Shown here in pieces: positions 1 through 7,654 of a stretch of 64,000 bases of DNA; position 1 is the stretch's first letter, and each line of letters begins with the position of its first letter. This DNA comes from Clostridia bacterium (lineage in GTDB: Bacteria; Bacillota; Clostridia; Christensenellales; Aristaeellaceae). The notes under the pieces are model-generated. The model was not told where the DNA came from, did no database searches, and saw nothing but the letters and a program-made list of their open reading frames with translations. A program made the position numbers and the translations under genes. Location: assembly GCA_017532155.1 (NCBI GenBank), contig JAFXJP010000007.1, positions 1 to 64,000 on the forward strand. Direction: 5' to 3'.

Positions 1-899
1 CGCATGCCGGTAGCGCCCACAGAGCCGATTTCTTCCTTGTCCGCCAGCAGGCAGCAGCAGGTGTACTGGGGCACATCGGGCAGATCAAACAGCGCTTCGA
101 GGGAGGCATAGGCGCAGACGCGGTCGTCATGACCGTAGCCCATGATCATGCTGCGATCCAGGCCGTATTCGCGGGCGGGGCCGGCAGGAACGGCTTCGAT
201 CTCGGCGGAGATCATATCCTCTTCTTCGATATCGTACTTGTCCTTGAGGATCTTCAGCACGTTCGCCATGACGGCGTTCTTTTCTTCGTCCTGAAGCGGC
301 TGGCCGCCCAGGGTGATATCCAGGCCCTCGCCCGGGATCACTTCAGAGGCCTTCTTGCCCATCTGCTCGCCGGAGAGGTGGATCAAAAGATCAGTGATGC
401 CCACCACGGGATCGTCTTCCTTTTCACCGATGACGATGTTCACCACCGTGCCGTCCTTTTTGCACACTACGCCGTGCAGCGCCAAGGCTCTGGCGACCCA
501 CTGATACTTCTTGATGCCGCCGTAGTAGTGGGTGTCGGCGTAGGCAAAGTCGTTGTCCTCGTAGAAGGGATTTTGCTTGAGGTCGATACGGGGAGAGTCG
601 ATATGGGAGCCGACGATGTTCATGCCCTTGACCAGGGGCTGCTTGCCGATGTGGAACAGCATAATCGCCTTGCCCATGCAGTTTACATAAACTTTATCAC
701 CGGGCTGTATATTTTTATTGTCTGCGATGAGGGCGTCGAGGTTGACATAACCGGCATTTTCCGCCATGGCGACAGTCTCGGTTACGCATTCGCGCTCGGT
801 CTTGCCATTATCCAGATACGCGCGGTACGCCTTTGCGGTGCACTCCAGCGCCTTGAGGGCGGCTTCGTCGTAGGTTTTCCAGGCATTTTTACGTTCCAT
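1..899 (-). CDS. M18 family aminopeptidase (3' part outside window)
   Basis: Cytosolic zinc aminopeptidase of the M18 (aspartyl aminopeptidase-like) family, which removes N-terminal residues from peptides. The reading frame starts at ATG 899 behind a good AGGAGG site and runs off the left edge, so about 300 N-terminal residues are visible. Family motifs seen: GSHIDSPR (metal ligand His about residue 99, Asp101), GYGHDDRVCAYASLEA near residue 255, and DKEEIGSVGATGM close to the cut. The usual length is 430-470 residues, so roughly a third is missing because of the window boundary, not a mutation. It is divergent from the lipid kinase gene and has its own promoter at 945-973. Family assignment is secure; substrate preference cannot be read from the sequence. 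Confidence 0.9.
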   Translation of the reverse strand, partial: MERKNAWKTYDEAALKALECTAKAYRAYLDNGKTERECVTETVAMAENAGYVNLDALIADNKNIQPGDKVYVNCMGKAIMLFHIGKQPLVKGMNIVGSHIDSPRIDLKQNPFYEDNDFAYADTHYYGGIKKYQWVARALALHGVVCKKDGTVVNIVIGEKEDDPVVGITDLLIHLSGEQMGKKASEVIPGEGLDITLGGQPLQDEEKNAVMANVLKILKDKYDIEEEDMISAEIEAVPAGPAREYGLDRSMIMGYGHDDRVCAYASLEALFDLPDVPQYTCCCLLADKEEIGSVGATGM

Positions 900-944
900 T
901 TTTATTAAACCTCCTGTGTGAATTGTAAACAATTGATATGGAAT

Positions 945-973
945 AGTGTATCACGCCCGCGTAAAAGGGGCAA
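945..973 (-). promoter_or_regulatory. Promoter of the M18 aminopeptidase gene
   Basis: On the minus strand TTGCCC, a 17-nt spacer and TACACT lie about 45-75 nt upstream of the ATG at 899. A short AATTGT/ACAATT inverted repeat lies between it and the ribosome binding site. Confidence 0.6.
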
Positions 974-988
974 GGGATTTTGGCATTA

Positions 989-1017
989 TGGACAATTTTC
1001 GTACAGAGGAGTATAAT
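989..1017 (+). promoter_or_regulatory. Promoter of the lipid kinase / LTA synthase operon
   Basis: TGGACA, 17-nt spacer, TATAAT. The predicted transcript starts near 1024 and would carry a leader of nearly 290 nt made of the hairpin repeat at 1027-1270 before the kinase start codon. Confidence 0.6.
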
Positions 1018-1026
1018 ATATAAGGC

Positions 1027-1270
1027 GAAATGTTGCTCCGAGGCAAAACAGCTGAAGCTGTTTCGCTCGGATACATCATTTTCCTGTGCGGCAAGCCGCA
1101 CGGCCGGAAAATGATAGAGGATGCGGTATTTCAACCGCCTGCCCAGGGCCTTCCGGCCCGCCCTCGCTAAAAATGATCCACCGGATCATTTTTCGGGCGC
1201 TGCGGGCCCCGCGGCGTACACGCCGCCGCTGCGGATAAAAGTCGAAGGCGCTGCGCCCTTCGACGCATCC
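1027..1270 (+). repeat. Hairpin-rich leader repeat, copy 1 (second repeat family)
   Basis: This non-coding stretch fills the gap before the lipid kinase. It is a chain of stem-loops: an AACAGCT/AGCTGTT hairpin, a long hairpin with outer arms ATCATTTTC and GAAAATGAT around GTGCGGC/GCCGCAC, a GCGGT/ACCGC hairpin, an AAAAATGATCC/GGATCATTTTT hairpin found only in this copy, a GCGGCGTACACGCCGC palindrome and a GTCGAAGGCGCTGCGCCCTTCGAC palindrome-like hairpin. The inverted copy at 36648-36834 keeps the order but changes both arms of some stems. Relative to the downstream gene both copies have the same orientation. Confidence 0.8.
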
Positions 1271-1313
1271 CGCTAAAGAATAATGAATATAAGAAAGCAA
1301 GGGAATGAATCAC

Positions 1314-2210
1314 ATGGCAAAGCAATTGATGCTGATTATCAATCCTGCTGCCGGTAAAGGTGAAGGCAGCACGGTCGGCGGCAGATTGCTGGATATGTAT
1401 GACGCCGCCGGATATGAATTCCGGGTTCACTTTACCCGGAAGGAAGGCGATGCGGGCAGATTTGCTGCAGCATGCGACGAAAGCATTGATAAAATCGTCT
1501 GCGTGGGCGGCGATGGCACGCTGTCGGAGACGCTGGGAGGTCTTTTGCGGGCCAGCTATCAGCCCGAAATCTGCTATGTGCCGCTGGGAAGCACCAACGA
1601 TCTGGCGCGCTCGATGGGCCTGTCCTTTGATCCCATGGAGGCGGGCAAGCTGCTGATGACGGGCGAGAGCTCATGGGTAGACGCCGGGCGCTTCAATGAC
1701 CGCTTTTTCTCTTATGTGGCGTGCTTCGGGGCGTTTTCCAGCACGTCCTATGAGACGGACCGTGCGCTTAAAAACAAGCTGGGGCATATCGCCTATGTGC
1801 TTTCCGGCGCCAAGGAACTGACCAACATTCGTCCTTATCCCGTGCGCGTGGAATGCAAAGAGGGCACCATTGAGGGGCGTTTCCTCTTCGGCGCGGTATG
1901 CAATACCCGCACGGTGGGCGGATTGCTGAAGCTGCCGGTGACGGTGGAGGAATTATCCGATGGCCGGCATGAGCTTTTCATGGTGCGCGAGCCCAGGGAT
2001 GTGGGTGAAACCCAGCAGCTGCTTACGGCCCTGACGCTGGGCAATTACAACAACGATCTGATCGAATGCCATTCGGTATCGCAGGCGGTCTTCCATATGC
2101 CGGAGGAGATGCCCTGGTCGCTGGATGGCGAGCGTGCCGACGCCGGCCGGCGGGTGGAATTCAGCACCCTGCCGCGCGCTTATCGGCTGATGCTGCCGCG
2201 CAAGGAATAA
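1314..2210 (+). CDS. Diacylglycerol kinase family lipid kinase (YegS/DgkB type)
   Basis: Soluble lipid kinase of the DAGK catalytic family, expected to phosphorylate diacylglycerol (or a related lipid) to phosphatidate at the membrane face. Seen: N-terminal IINPAAGKG nucleotide-binding loop, GGDGTLSE near residue 64, PLGSTNDLAR near residue 90, and about 298 residues, normal for the family. I chose ATG 1314 over ATG 1305 because the AAGGGA site at 1299-1304 abuts 1305 but is 9 nt from 1314. The next gene, an LTA-synthase-like enzyme, starts 10 nt downstream. That pairing fits DgkB-type recycling of the diacylglycerol left when glycerol-phosphate is taken from phosphatidylglycerol (inference from known Gram-positive LTA metabolism). 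Confidence 0.9.
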   Translation: MAKQLMLIINPAAGKGEGSTVGGRLLDMYDAAGYEFRVHFTRKEGDAGRFAAACDESIDKIVCVGGDGTLSETLGGLLRASYQPEICYVPLGSTNDLARSMGLSFDPMEAGKLLMTGESSWVDAGRFNDRFFSYVACFGAFSSTSYETDRALKNKLGHIAYVLSGAKELTNIRPYPVRVECKEGTIEGRFLFGAVCNTRTVGGLLKLPVTVEELSDGRHELFMVREPRDVGETQQLLTALTLGNYNNDLIECHSVSQAVFHMPEEMPWSLDGERADAGRRVEFSTLPRAYRLMLPRKE

Positions 2211-2219
2211 GGAGAAATA

Positions 2220-4202
2220 ATGATGCTGGAAGAAAACCGGAAGGCGCAAAAGAGCGCGCTTTTCCTGATGCGGCCGCTGCTGTTTTGTCTGCTGCTGTCG
2301 GCGCTTTTGACGCTGGGCGGCGAGGCGCTTTCCCGCCGCGGATTAACCCGGGCGATGGCTTATGTTGTTTCGCGGCCGCATGCGTATCTGTATAATGTGA
2401 TGATCGTGGCGCTGACGCTTTCGCCCGCGCTGCTGCTGAAAAGACGCATTTTTTACTACACCATCGTCAGCGTCGTGTGGGCGGTTTTGCATGTGGTGGA
2501 TATGATCACGCGCATGCTGCGCATTACGCCCTTTGCGTTTTACGATGTATATGTGTTTTTCACCAATTTGGATATTACCAATTCCTATGTGACGCTCTGG
2601 CAGGTGGGGCTGATTGTCGCGCTGGTGCTGCTGGGGGTGTTCGGGCTGATTGCGCTGTTCCGTCATGCGCCCAGGGTACAGCCACAGCGCAGCGTGGCAG
2701 CAGCCTTTATGGTGCTTCTGGCGTCGGCAACGGTGCTGTGCACAATGCTGTATGCGCCTGCAAACGATGATTATAATGACCCTGTCAAGGGCTTTAACAA
2801 GGGCGGCTTTGCCTATTCCTTCCTGCGCAGCTTTGTGGATCGCGGCGTGGATAAGCCTGAGGAATATGACAAGGAAGTAATTGCCGATATTCGTGAAAAT
2901 GTGGAAGAGCAAACGGCCCAGCAGGCGCCGGGCGCCAATTTTATCTTCCTGCAGATGGAATCCTTTGTGGATCCAGTTAATTTTGTATCGATGGGCTGCA
3001 CGGAAAATCCCGTGCCGCATTTTACGCGCTTGAAGGAAGAATGCTCCACGGGCTATCTGCGCGTACCGATGATCGGCGGCGGCACGGCCAATGTGGAATT
3101 TGAAGTGGTCACAGGCATGCGCCTGAGCGACTTTGGCACGGGCGAGTATCCTTATACCACCATTTTGCAGTCCGAAACCTGCGAAAGCGTGGCGTATGAT
3201 CTCAAGTCCCTTGGCTATACGGCGCACGCCATCCATAATAATACCGCTACGTTTTATAACCGCAATCTGGTGCTGCCCATGCTGGGCTTTGATACCTTCA
3301 CATCGCTGGAATATATGCAGGATGTGACGAAAAATCCGCTGGACTGGTGCCGTGATGCGGTGCTGACGCAGTGCATTCTGGATGCGCTTGAGAGCACGGA
3401 AGCGGAGGATCTGGTGTTTGCCGTATCCGTGCAGGGTCATGGCAAATATGTGACCAGTGCGCCGGAAACGCCTTATCCCATTCAAAGCACGGGCATTGAA
3501 GAGAATGAAAGCCTGAAGAACGCCTTTGAATACTATATCAACCAGCTGCGGGATATGGATGCCTTCCTCGGCGAATTGACGACGTCGCTGGCAGCCTATC
3601 CGGAGCCGGTGGTGCTGGTGATTTACGGCGATCATCTGCCGGCGCTGGATATTGAGGAGAGCGATATGCGCTCGGGCAGCCTGCTGATGACGGAATATGT
3701 GCTGTGGTCCAACGACGGCTCGCTGCAAAAGGAAGACCGCGATATCGCAGCCTATCAGCTGACGGCGTATACGCTGGGCCGCAAGGGCATCTCTGCGGGC
3801 GTGATGATGCAGTTCCATCAGCAGTGCTGGCATAATGAAGATTATCTGGATGCGCTGGCGGCGCTGGAATATGATATGCTTTATGGCGATAAATACCTTT
3901 TTGACGGCGCAACGCCTTATCATCCGACCAACATGCGCATGGGCGTGAAGGAAATTACAGCAGCCTCGGCGGCGTTGCGCGATGATTATGTGATTGTGCG
4001 GGGCGAGCATTTTACGCCGTACAGCACGGTGTATCTCAAGGGAAAAGCGCTGGATACCACCTATGTGGATGCGCAGATGCTGGTAGCCAAACTGGGATTG
4101 CTTACCAAGGCCGAGGCGGGCGATCAGGTGCTGATCTGCCAGGTGGGCGATGAAGGCACAGTGCTGTCAGCAGCCGGCGCAATTGCACTGGAAACGGAAT
4201 AA
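2220..4202 (+). CDS. LTA synthase family membrane sulfatase with C-terminal beta domain
   Basis: Membrane-anchored alkaline-phosphatase/sulfatase-fold enzyme, likely a phosphoglycerol transferase acting outside the membrane on a teichoic-acid-like polymer. About five hydrophobic helices occupy residues 13-175, followed by the extracellular catalytic domain. Visible catalytic elements: FIFLQMESF (metal-binding Glu about 246), GGTANVEF with the candidate nucleophile Thr near 288, and YGDHLPAL near 468 (metal-binding Asp/His). After the sulfatase domain, residues about 575-660 contain VIVRGEHFTPYSTVYLKG, which resembles an IPT/TIG-like immunoglobulin fold. ATG 2220 follows a GGAG site. The polymer made is unknown. 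The gene lies in an operon with the lipid kinase and ends at a bidirectional terminator. Confidence 0.88.
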   Translation: MMLEENRKAQKSALFLMRPLLFCLLLSALLTLGGEALSRRGLTRAMAYVVSRPHAYLYNVMIVALTLSPALLLKRRIFYYTIVSVVWAVLHVVDMITRMLRITPFAFYDVYVFFTNLDITNSYVTLWQVGLIVALVLLGVFGLIALFRHAPRVQPQRSVAAAFMVLLASATVLCTMLYAPANDDYNDPVKGFNKGGFAYSFLRSFVDRGVDKPEEYDKEVIADIRENVEEQTAQQAPGANFIFLQMESFVDPVNFVSMGCTENPVPHFTRLKEECSTGYLRVPMIGGGTANVEFEVVTGMRLSDFGTGEYPYTTILQSETCESVAYDLKSLGYTAHAIHNNTATFYNRNLVLPMLGFDTFTSLEYMQDVTKNPLDWCRDAVLTQCILDALESTEAEDLVFAVSVQGHGKYVTSAPETPYPIQSTGIEENESLKNAFEYYINQLRDMDAFLGELTTSLAAYPEPVVLVIYGDHLPALDIEESDMRSGSLLMTEYVLWSNDGSLQKEDRDIAAYQLTAYTLGRKGISAGVMMQFHQQCWHNEDYLDALAALEYDMLYGDKYLFDGATPYHPTNMRMGVKEITAASAALRDDYVIVRGEHFTPYSTVYLKGKALDTTYVDAQMLVAKLGLLTKAEAGDQVLICQVGDEGTVLSAAGAIALETE

Positions 4203-4206
4203 TGCA

Positions 4207-4240
4207 AAAAAATAAGAGCTCGTTTGAGCTCTTATTTTTT
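4207..4240. terminator. Bidirectional terminator between convergent genes
   Basis: AAGAGCTC, loop GTTT, GAGCTCTT with A-rich and T-rich flanks on both sides. It serves the sulfatase gene (+) and the first (L/I/V)(Q/P)DP-domain gene (-). Confidence 0.9.
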
Positions 4241-4245
4241 GTGTG

Positions 4246-5577
4246 TCAGTATTGCTTGATACCTTCATCCGCAATGGAGAAATTGGGGCTGTAGTACAGA
4301 TATACGCGATCGCTGGAGTAGCCGACAATCAGGCAGCTGTCGGGCGCGACAGGCGTCATGTCATAGTATATGGTGAAGGTATTGTAGGCATAGGGACTGG
4401 TAAAATAGTGATACGTCCACTTGCCGTCGGGGCTGTTGTACACGCCGCCGTAAGTGAGCGTGGGCTCCTGCGTCCACAGCATGCTGACGTAGGAATCTAC
4501 CAGATTCCGGGTGCTGCCGTATACCAGGCGGTAGCAATTCTGCCGGTAGGCGCCGCCGTTGAAGGAATACTGATAGGCGATGGAGCCATTGAGGAAGGCG
4601 GCGGGATCCTGGATGGTCAGGTAAATGGGCTGCGTGCCGATCGAGGGTACGCTGGTGGCCGGGCGGTAGGTGGGCGCATAAGTGGGCACATAGACCGGCG
4701 GCCGGTAAGGCGTGGCCGTTATGCGCGGGGTGGCGGTGGCCTTGGTATTGTTCTTGAGGCCCTGCAGATATTCATCGCTGAGCAGGAAGGCCGTCAGCTC
4801 GTTTGAGCCCAGGAGCTTGAAGAACGTGCCCATTACATAACCGGTATCGCCGTTCTGGATGATCTTATACCAGGTGACGCCATCGTTATATTCTGTGCCG
4901 AGCACCTGCGCAAAGGCATAGCGGTGCATGAAGCGCAGTGAGCGGTAATTGGTGCCGGGGCCTGTGCGCAGGTTGACCGAGTTGGTGGTCACATAGCCAT
5001 AGCCCGACAATTCGCCCTCAGGCGCGGGAATGGCGGTGGGCCGGATGGTAACCTTAGGCGTAGCGGTGGGTTTTCTGGTGGGGGTAGCAGTGGGCACGGG
5101 CGTAGGCACAGAGGTGGGGTACACTTCCATGTCCATGCGCAGGCCGACGTCGGTGATGTAAAAATCCTTGCTGTAGCGCAGGTAGGCCTTGGTATCGTTT
5201 TCCTCATACTGCACGGCAATGCAGATGGTCGGGGTGATCTTTACGCCGTAGGATTTTACCGAGAAAGTATCGTAATGATACCCGTCCGCCGGGGCAAAGC
5301 AATGATAGATGTGCTTGCCGTTCTGCGTTACGCCCAGGTATTCCAGCGAGTTATCGCTCTTGAGCATATCAACATAGGCGTTGATGAAGCTCTGCATATT
5401 TTTCTTGCTGACTTTGTACTGCTTGTGCAGATGGGTCTCTTTATCCTGATCGTAAAGATGCTCCGCCACGCCGCAGCTGAAGATTTCGGGATCCTGCAGC
5501 GGCGTATCGGCCAGCGCCGGCGTCAAAGAAAACAGCAGCGACAGGAACAGGCAGAAAGAAAGCAGCCGCTTTTTCAT
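4246..5577 (-). CDS. Exported protein: two LQDP domains flanking an SH3b domain
   Basis: Predicted secreted protein of 443 residues. The signal peptide (MKKRLLSFCLFLSLLFSLTP, ending at ALA) has no lipobox. Domain order: LQDP domain 1 (about 25-150), a Pro/Thr-rich linker of PTP repeats, an SH3b domain (about 190-255; NLRTGPGTNYRSLRF and WYKIIQNGDTGYVMG), a second Pro/Thr/Tyr linker, and LQDP domain 2 (about 320-443). The LQDP domain is not one I recognise; it recurs in the next three genes. SH3b suggests cell-wall or peptide binding. I start at ATG 5577, because the GTG at 5586 overlaps the GGAAGG ribosome binding site (5586-5591). It has its own consensus promoter at 5610-5639 although it follows three co-directional paralogues. 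Confidence 0.8.
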   Translation of the reverse strand: MKKRLLSFCLFLSLLFSLTPALADTPLQDPEIFSCGVAEHLYDQDKETHLHKQYKVSKKNMQSFINAYVDMLKSDNSLEYLGVTQNGKHIYHCFAPADGYHYDTFSVKSYGVKITPTICIAVQYEENDTKAYLRYSKDFYITDVGLRMDMEVYPTSVPTPVPTATPTRKPTATPKVTIRPTAIPAPEGELSGYGYVTTNSVNLRTGPGTNYRSLRFMHRYAFAQVLGTEYNDGVTWYKIIQNGDTGYVMGTFFKLLGSNELTAFLLSDEYLQGLKNNTKATATPRITATPYRPPVYVPTYAPTYRPATSVPSIGTQPIYLTIQDPAAFLNGSIAYQYSFNGGAYRQNCYRLVYGSTRNLVDSYVSMLWTQEPTLTYGGVYNSPDGKWTYHYFTSPYAYNTFTIYYDMTPVAPDSCLIVGYSSDRVYLYYSPNFSIADEGIKQY

Positions 5578-5609
5578 GGTAAACACCTTCCTTTTTTCGG
5601 GGATAATTC

Positions 5610-5639
5610 ATTATATCCACAGAAGATGGAAAATGTCAA
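5610..5639 (-). promoter_or_regulatory. Consensus promoter of the SH3b/LQDP gene
   Basis: TTGACA, 18-nt spacer, TATAAT, with both hexamers perfect. It lies in the 103-nt gap after the upstream paralogue, so the last gene of the array can be transcribed alone. Confidence 0.85.
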
Positions 5640-5680
5640 CCAAGCGGCTGCCATTATGATGCGGTTTTACAATTGATGTG

Positions 5681-6592
5681 TTATTTGCGCAGCTTGGGGG
5701 CGATAGCGGGCGCTGCGGTGGGCAGCGGCTCGGCGCGCTGGAGAAGATCGGTCAGGACAAAATCATTGCTGCAGCGGAAGGTGACGTAATTGCTGTCAGG
5801 CTTGTAGCAGATGCTCAGGCACAGGCTGCCGGTAGACCAATCGCCAGAGGTCGTGTTGAACAGGTCAAAATTTTTCCCTTCTGCGGGCACAAAACAATGA
5901 TACACCCAGCCGTTGGGCGCGGTAGTGCAATCAACGTAAGTCATGACGCTGTACGTTTTGATCAGCTCCGCATAGGCGTCAGCCAGCTCCTTGCCGGTGC
6001 CCTGCGTGACTTGATAAGCCTTGCGCTGACAGAATTCGTTATCCTCATTGGCATACAGCACCACACGATCGGCAGCAAAGGAGAGCGGATCCTGCACCTG
6101 CACAGCCGGCTCGGGCGCGGGCGTAACCATGGCGGCAATTTCATCGTTGGGCGCTTCAAAAGAAAAGTCCGTGCTCAGGTAGAAGGCCAGATAATAGGTA
6201 GCATCGCCGCCGTTGCACGCGTAATACAGATCCAGACAGGCACTGTCGGTGACGCCTTCATAGGAAAAGCAGTTGTAAGTGGCATTCTTGGGCACAAAGT
6301 AATGATGCACGGCTGTGTAGCCCTCTGCGGGGATTTCTACCATGCCGCCGTATTCCAGCGTGGGAATGGTTTTGAGGTAATCAATATAAGGCGCAAGCAC
6401 CTGGGCGGCGATATCGCCATCTACGGTATACCAGCGCTCGCGGGCATATTCGCCGTCATAGGCTTCATCATAGGCAAGCGCACCGCCGGTAAAGGTGATG
6501 GGATCAGGCAGCGTCAGCTTGGCTTCGGCCAGCGCACAGGGCAGCGCGCAGGCAAGAGCGAGCAACAGCAGCAGGGAAATGAGCTTTTTCAT
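5681..6592 (-). CDS. Exported protein with two tandem LQDP-type domains
   Basis: Predicted secreted protein of 303 residues. The signal peptide MKKLISLLLLLALACALPCA ends at ALA. Two copies of the unfamiliar domain follow: one from LTLPDPITF (about residues 27-140) and one from VQDPLSF (about 157-285), then a short Pro/Ala tail. Each copy shows the family pattern: DP near the start, a central helix-like stretch before a (Y/G)GG or YLGV-like strand, a HYF or HCF motif, and a final YxSxxF strand. No catalytic motif is visible. It begins 16 nt after the stop of the upstream paralogue, so the two are probably co-transcribed. Function unknown; a cell-surface role is inferred only from export. Confidence 0.75.
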   Translation of the reverse strand: MKKLISLLLLLALACALPCALAEAKLTLPDPITFTGGALAYDEAYDGEYARERWYTVDGDIAAQVLAPYIDYLKTIPTLEYGGMVEIPAEGYTAVHHYFVPKNATYNCFSYEGVTDSACLDLYYACNGGDATYYLAFYLSTDFSFEAPNDEIAAMVTPAPEPAVQVQDPLSFAADRVVLYANEDNEFCQRKAYQVTQGTGKELADAYAELIKTYSVMTYVDCTTAPNGWVYHCFVPAEGKNFDLFNTTSGDWSTGSLCLSICYKPDSNYVTFRCSNDFVLTDLLQRAEPLPTAAPAIAPKLRK

Positions 6593-6608
6593 ATAAAACG
6601 CCTCCGTA

Positions 6609-7640
6609 TTAGTATTCTACCTTGCCATCGCCGCCGCAGGAGGAGCAATCCACATCGCCTGAGCCATGGCAGCGGTAGCAGTTTTCTCTCACTGTTTCGT
6701 ATTTGGCGCCGCTGCCGGAGTAATTGGGCGTGGAGACGCGTTTTTCCTTATAGCCGCGGCCAGAGCAGTTGGAGCAGCTGACCTTGCCGTCGCCGCCGCA
6801 GCTGTGGCAGCGTGTGGTGCGGACAGCGGACGAAGAAGAGGACGACGACCACGAGAAAGAAGATGAGGAACCGCCGGAAGACTGGGCCTGCGCAGCCTTT
6901 TCCTCTTCCGCTTTGCGGGCGGCTTCCTCTTCGGCGCGTTTGAGCGCATAAGCCGCTGCGATCTCACTCAGCGCGGCATGCTCAGTTTCATCCATGCGGT
7001 AATTGAGATCGGTCAGGGTGAAGGAGCGTGCGTAATGAATATCGATCGCGGGATAGCCCGGTTCATAGCTGAGCATAACGCTGGCGGTAAATTCATGACG
7101 CTTTTCCGTGGTGGTGGAGCAGGAATATTGGAGAAGATCACTGTCCGCAGCATTTTCCAAAGTATAGCAGCGATAGATTTTACCGTTCTTGGATGTAACA
7201 GAGCCGGAATACTGCAGTGCGGAATGCTGGGAAAGATAATTTTCAAAAGCGGAAACCATCCGCGCGGACATATCGCCGTGCGCGTCGGCACGGAACATAA
7301 AACTGTAGTAGTTATTCTTTTCGGTATTGAAATTCGAACCGTGATAGGTGATCAGATCGCCGAAGAAAGATATGGGATCCTGTAAATCATGCGCGGATGC
7401 CGGCTTGGGCGCAGCGGTAGGAGCAATCGTCGGCGCCTTTGTCGGCACCGCGGTGGGTACGGCTGTCGGCGCAGGCGTAGCATTTTTATCCAGACGCTTA
7501 TCCAGTTTCGTTGCCGGCGCGGGCGTGGCGGTGGCTTTGTTGATGCCATGCCGTTTGACGATGCTGGGGCCGTCAGCGAGTGCTGCGGGGAGAGACAAAA
7601 GGATGCACAGGATCAGAAGAAGGGCAAGCGGCTTTTTCAC
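6609..7640 (-). CDS. Exported LQDP-domain protein with DnaJ-like zinc module
   Basis: Predicted secreted protein of 343 residues. The start is GTG 7640, 12 nt after GGAGGG; the longer upstream reading frame lacks a site and would run into the preceding gene. Order: signal peptide (VKKPLALLLILCILLSLPAA), a Pro/Thr/Ala linker, one LQDP domain (about 100-225), an acidic-basic helix rich in Ala/Glu/Lys, a Ser-rich tract, then four CxxCxGxG-like motifs (CHSCGGDG, CSNCSGRG, CYRCHGSG, CSSCGGDG) ending in KVEY. In DnaJ such repeats bind two zinc ions. Having them on an exported protein is unusual. The last part is nearly identical at DNA level to the neighbouring gene at 7655, pointing to recent duplication or gene conversion. 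Confidence 0.78.
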   Translation of the reverse strand: MKKPLALLLILCILLSLPAALADGPSIVKRHGINKATATPAPATKLDKRLDKNATPAPTAVPTAVPTKAPTIAPTAAPKPASAHDLQDPISFFGDLITYHGSNFNTEKNNYYSFMFRADAHGDMSARMVSAFENYLSQHSALQYSGSVTSKNGKIYRCYTLENAADSDLLQYSCSTTTEKRHEFTASVMLSYEPGYPAIDIHYARSFTLTDLNYRMDETEHAALSEIAAAYALKRAEEEAARKAEEEKAAQAQSSGGSSSSFSWSSSSSSSAVRTTRCHSCGGDGKVSCSNCSGRGYKEKRVSTPNYSGSGAKYETVRENCYRCHGSGDVDCSSCGGDGKVEY

Positions 7641-7654
7641 GAAGATCCCTCCAA

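Noticed and set aside
1027..1270. The hairpin chain as a simple terminator cluster
   Set aside because: Most stems lack T-runs, a promoter precedes them, and the second copy keeps the same order before a different gene.
2343..4010. A 555-codon open frame opposite the LTA-synthase-like gene
   Set aside because: Antisense shadow rich in His/Arg/Ile with no family motif.
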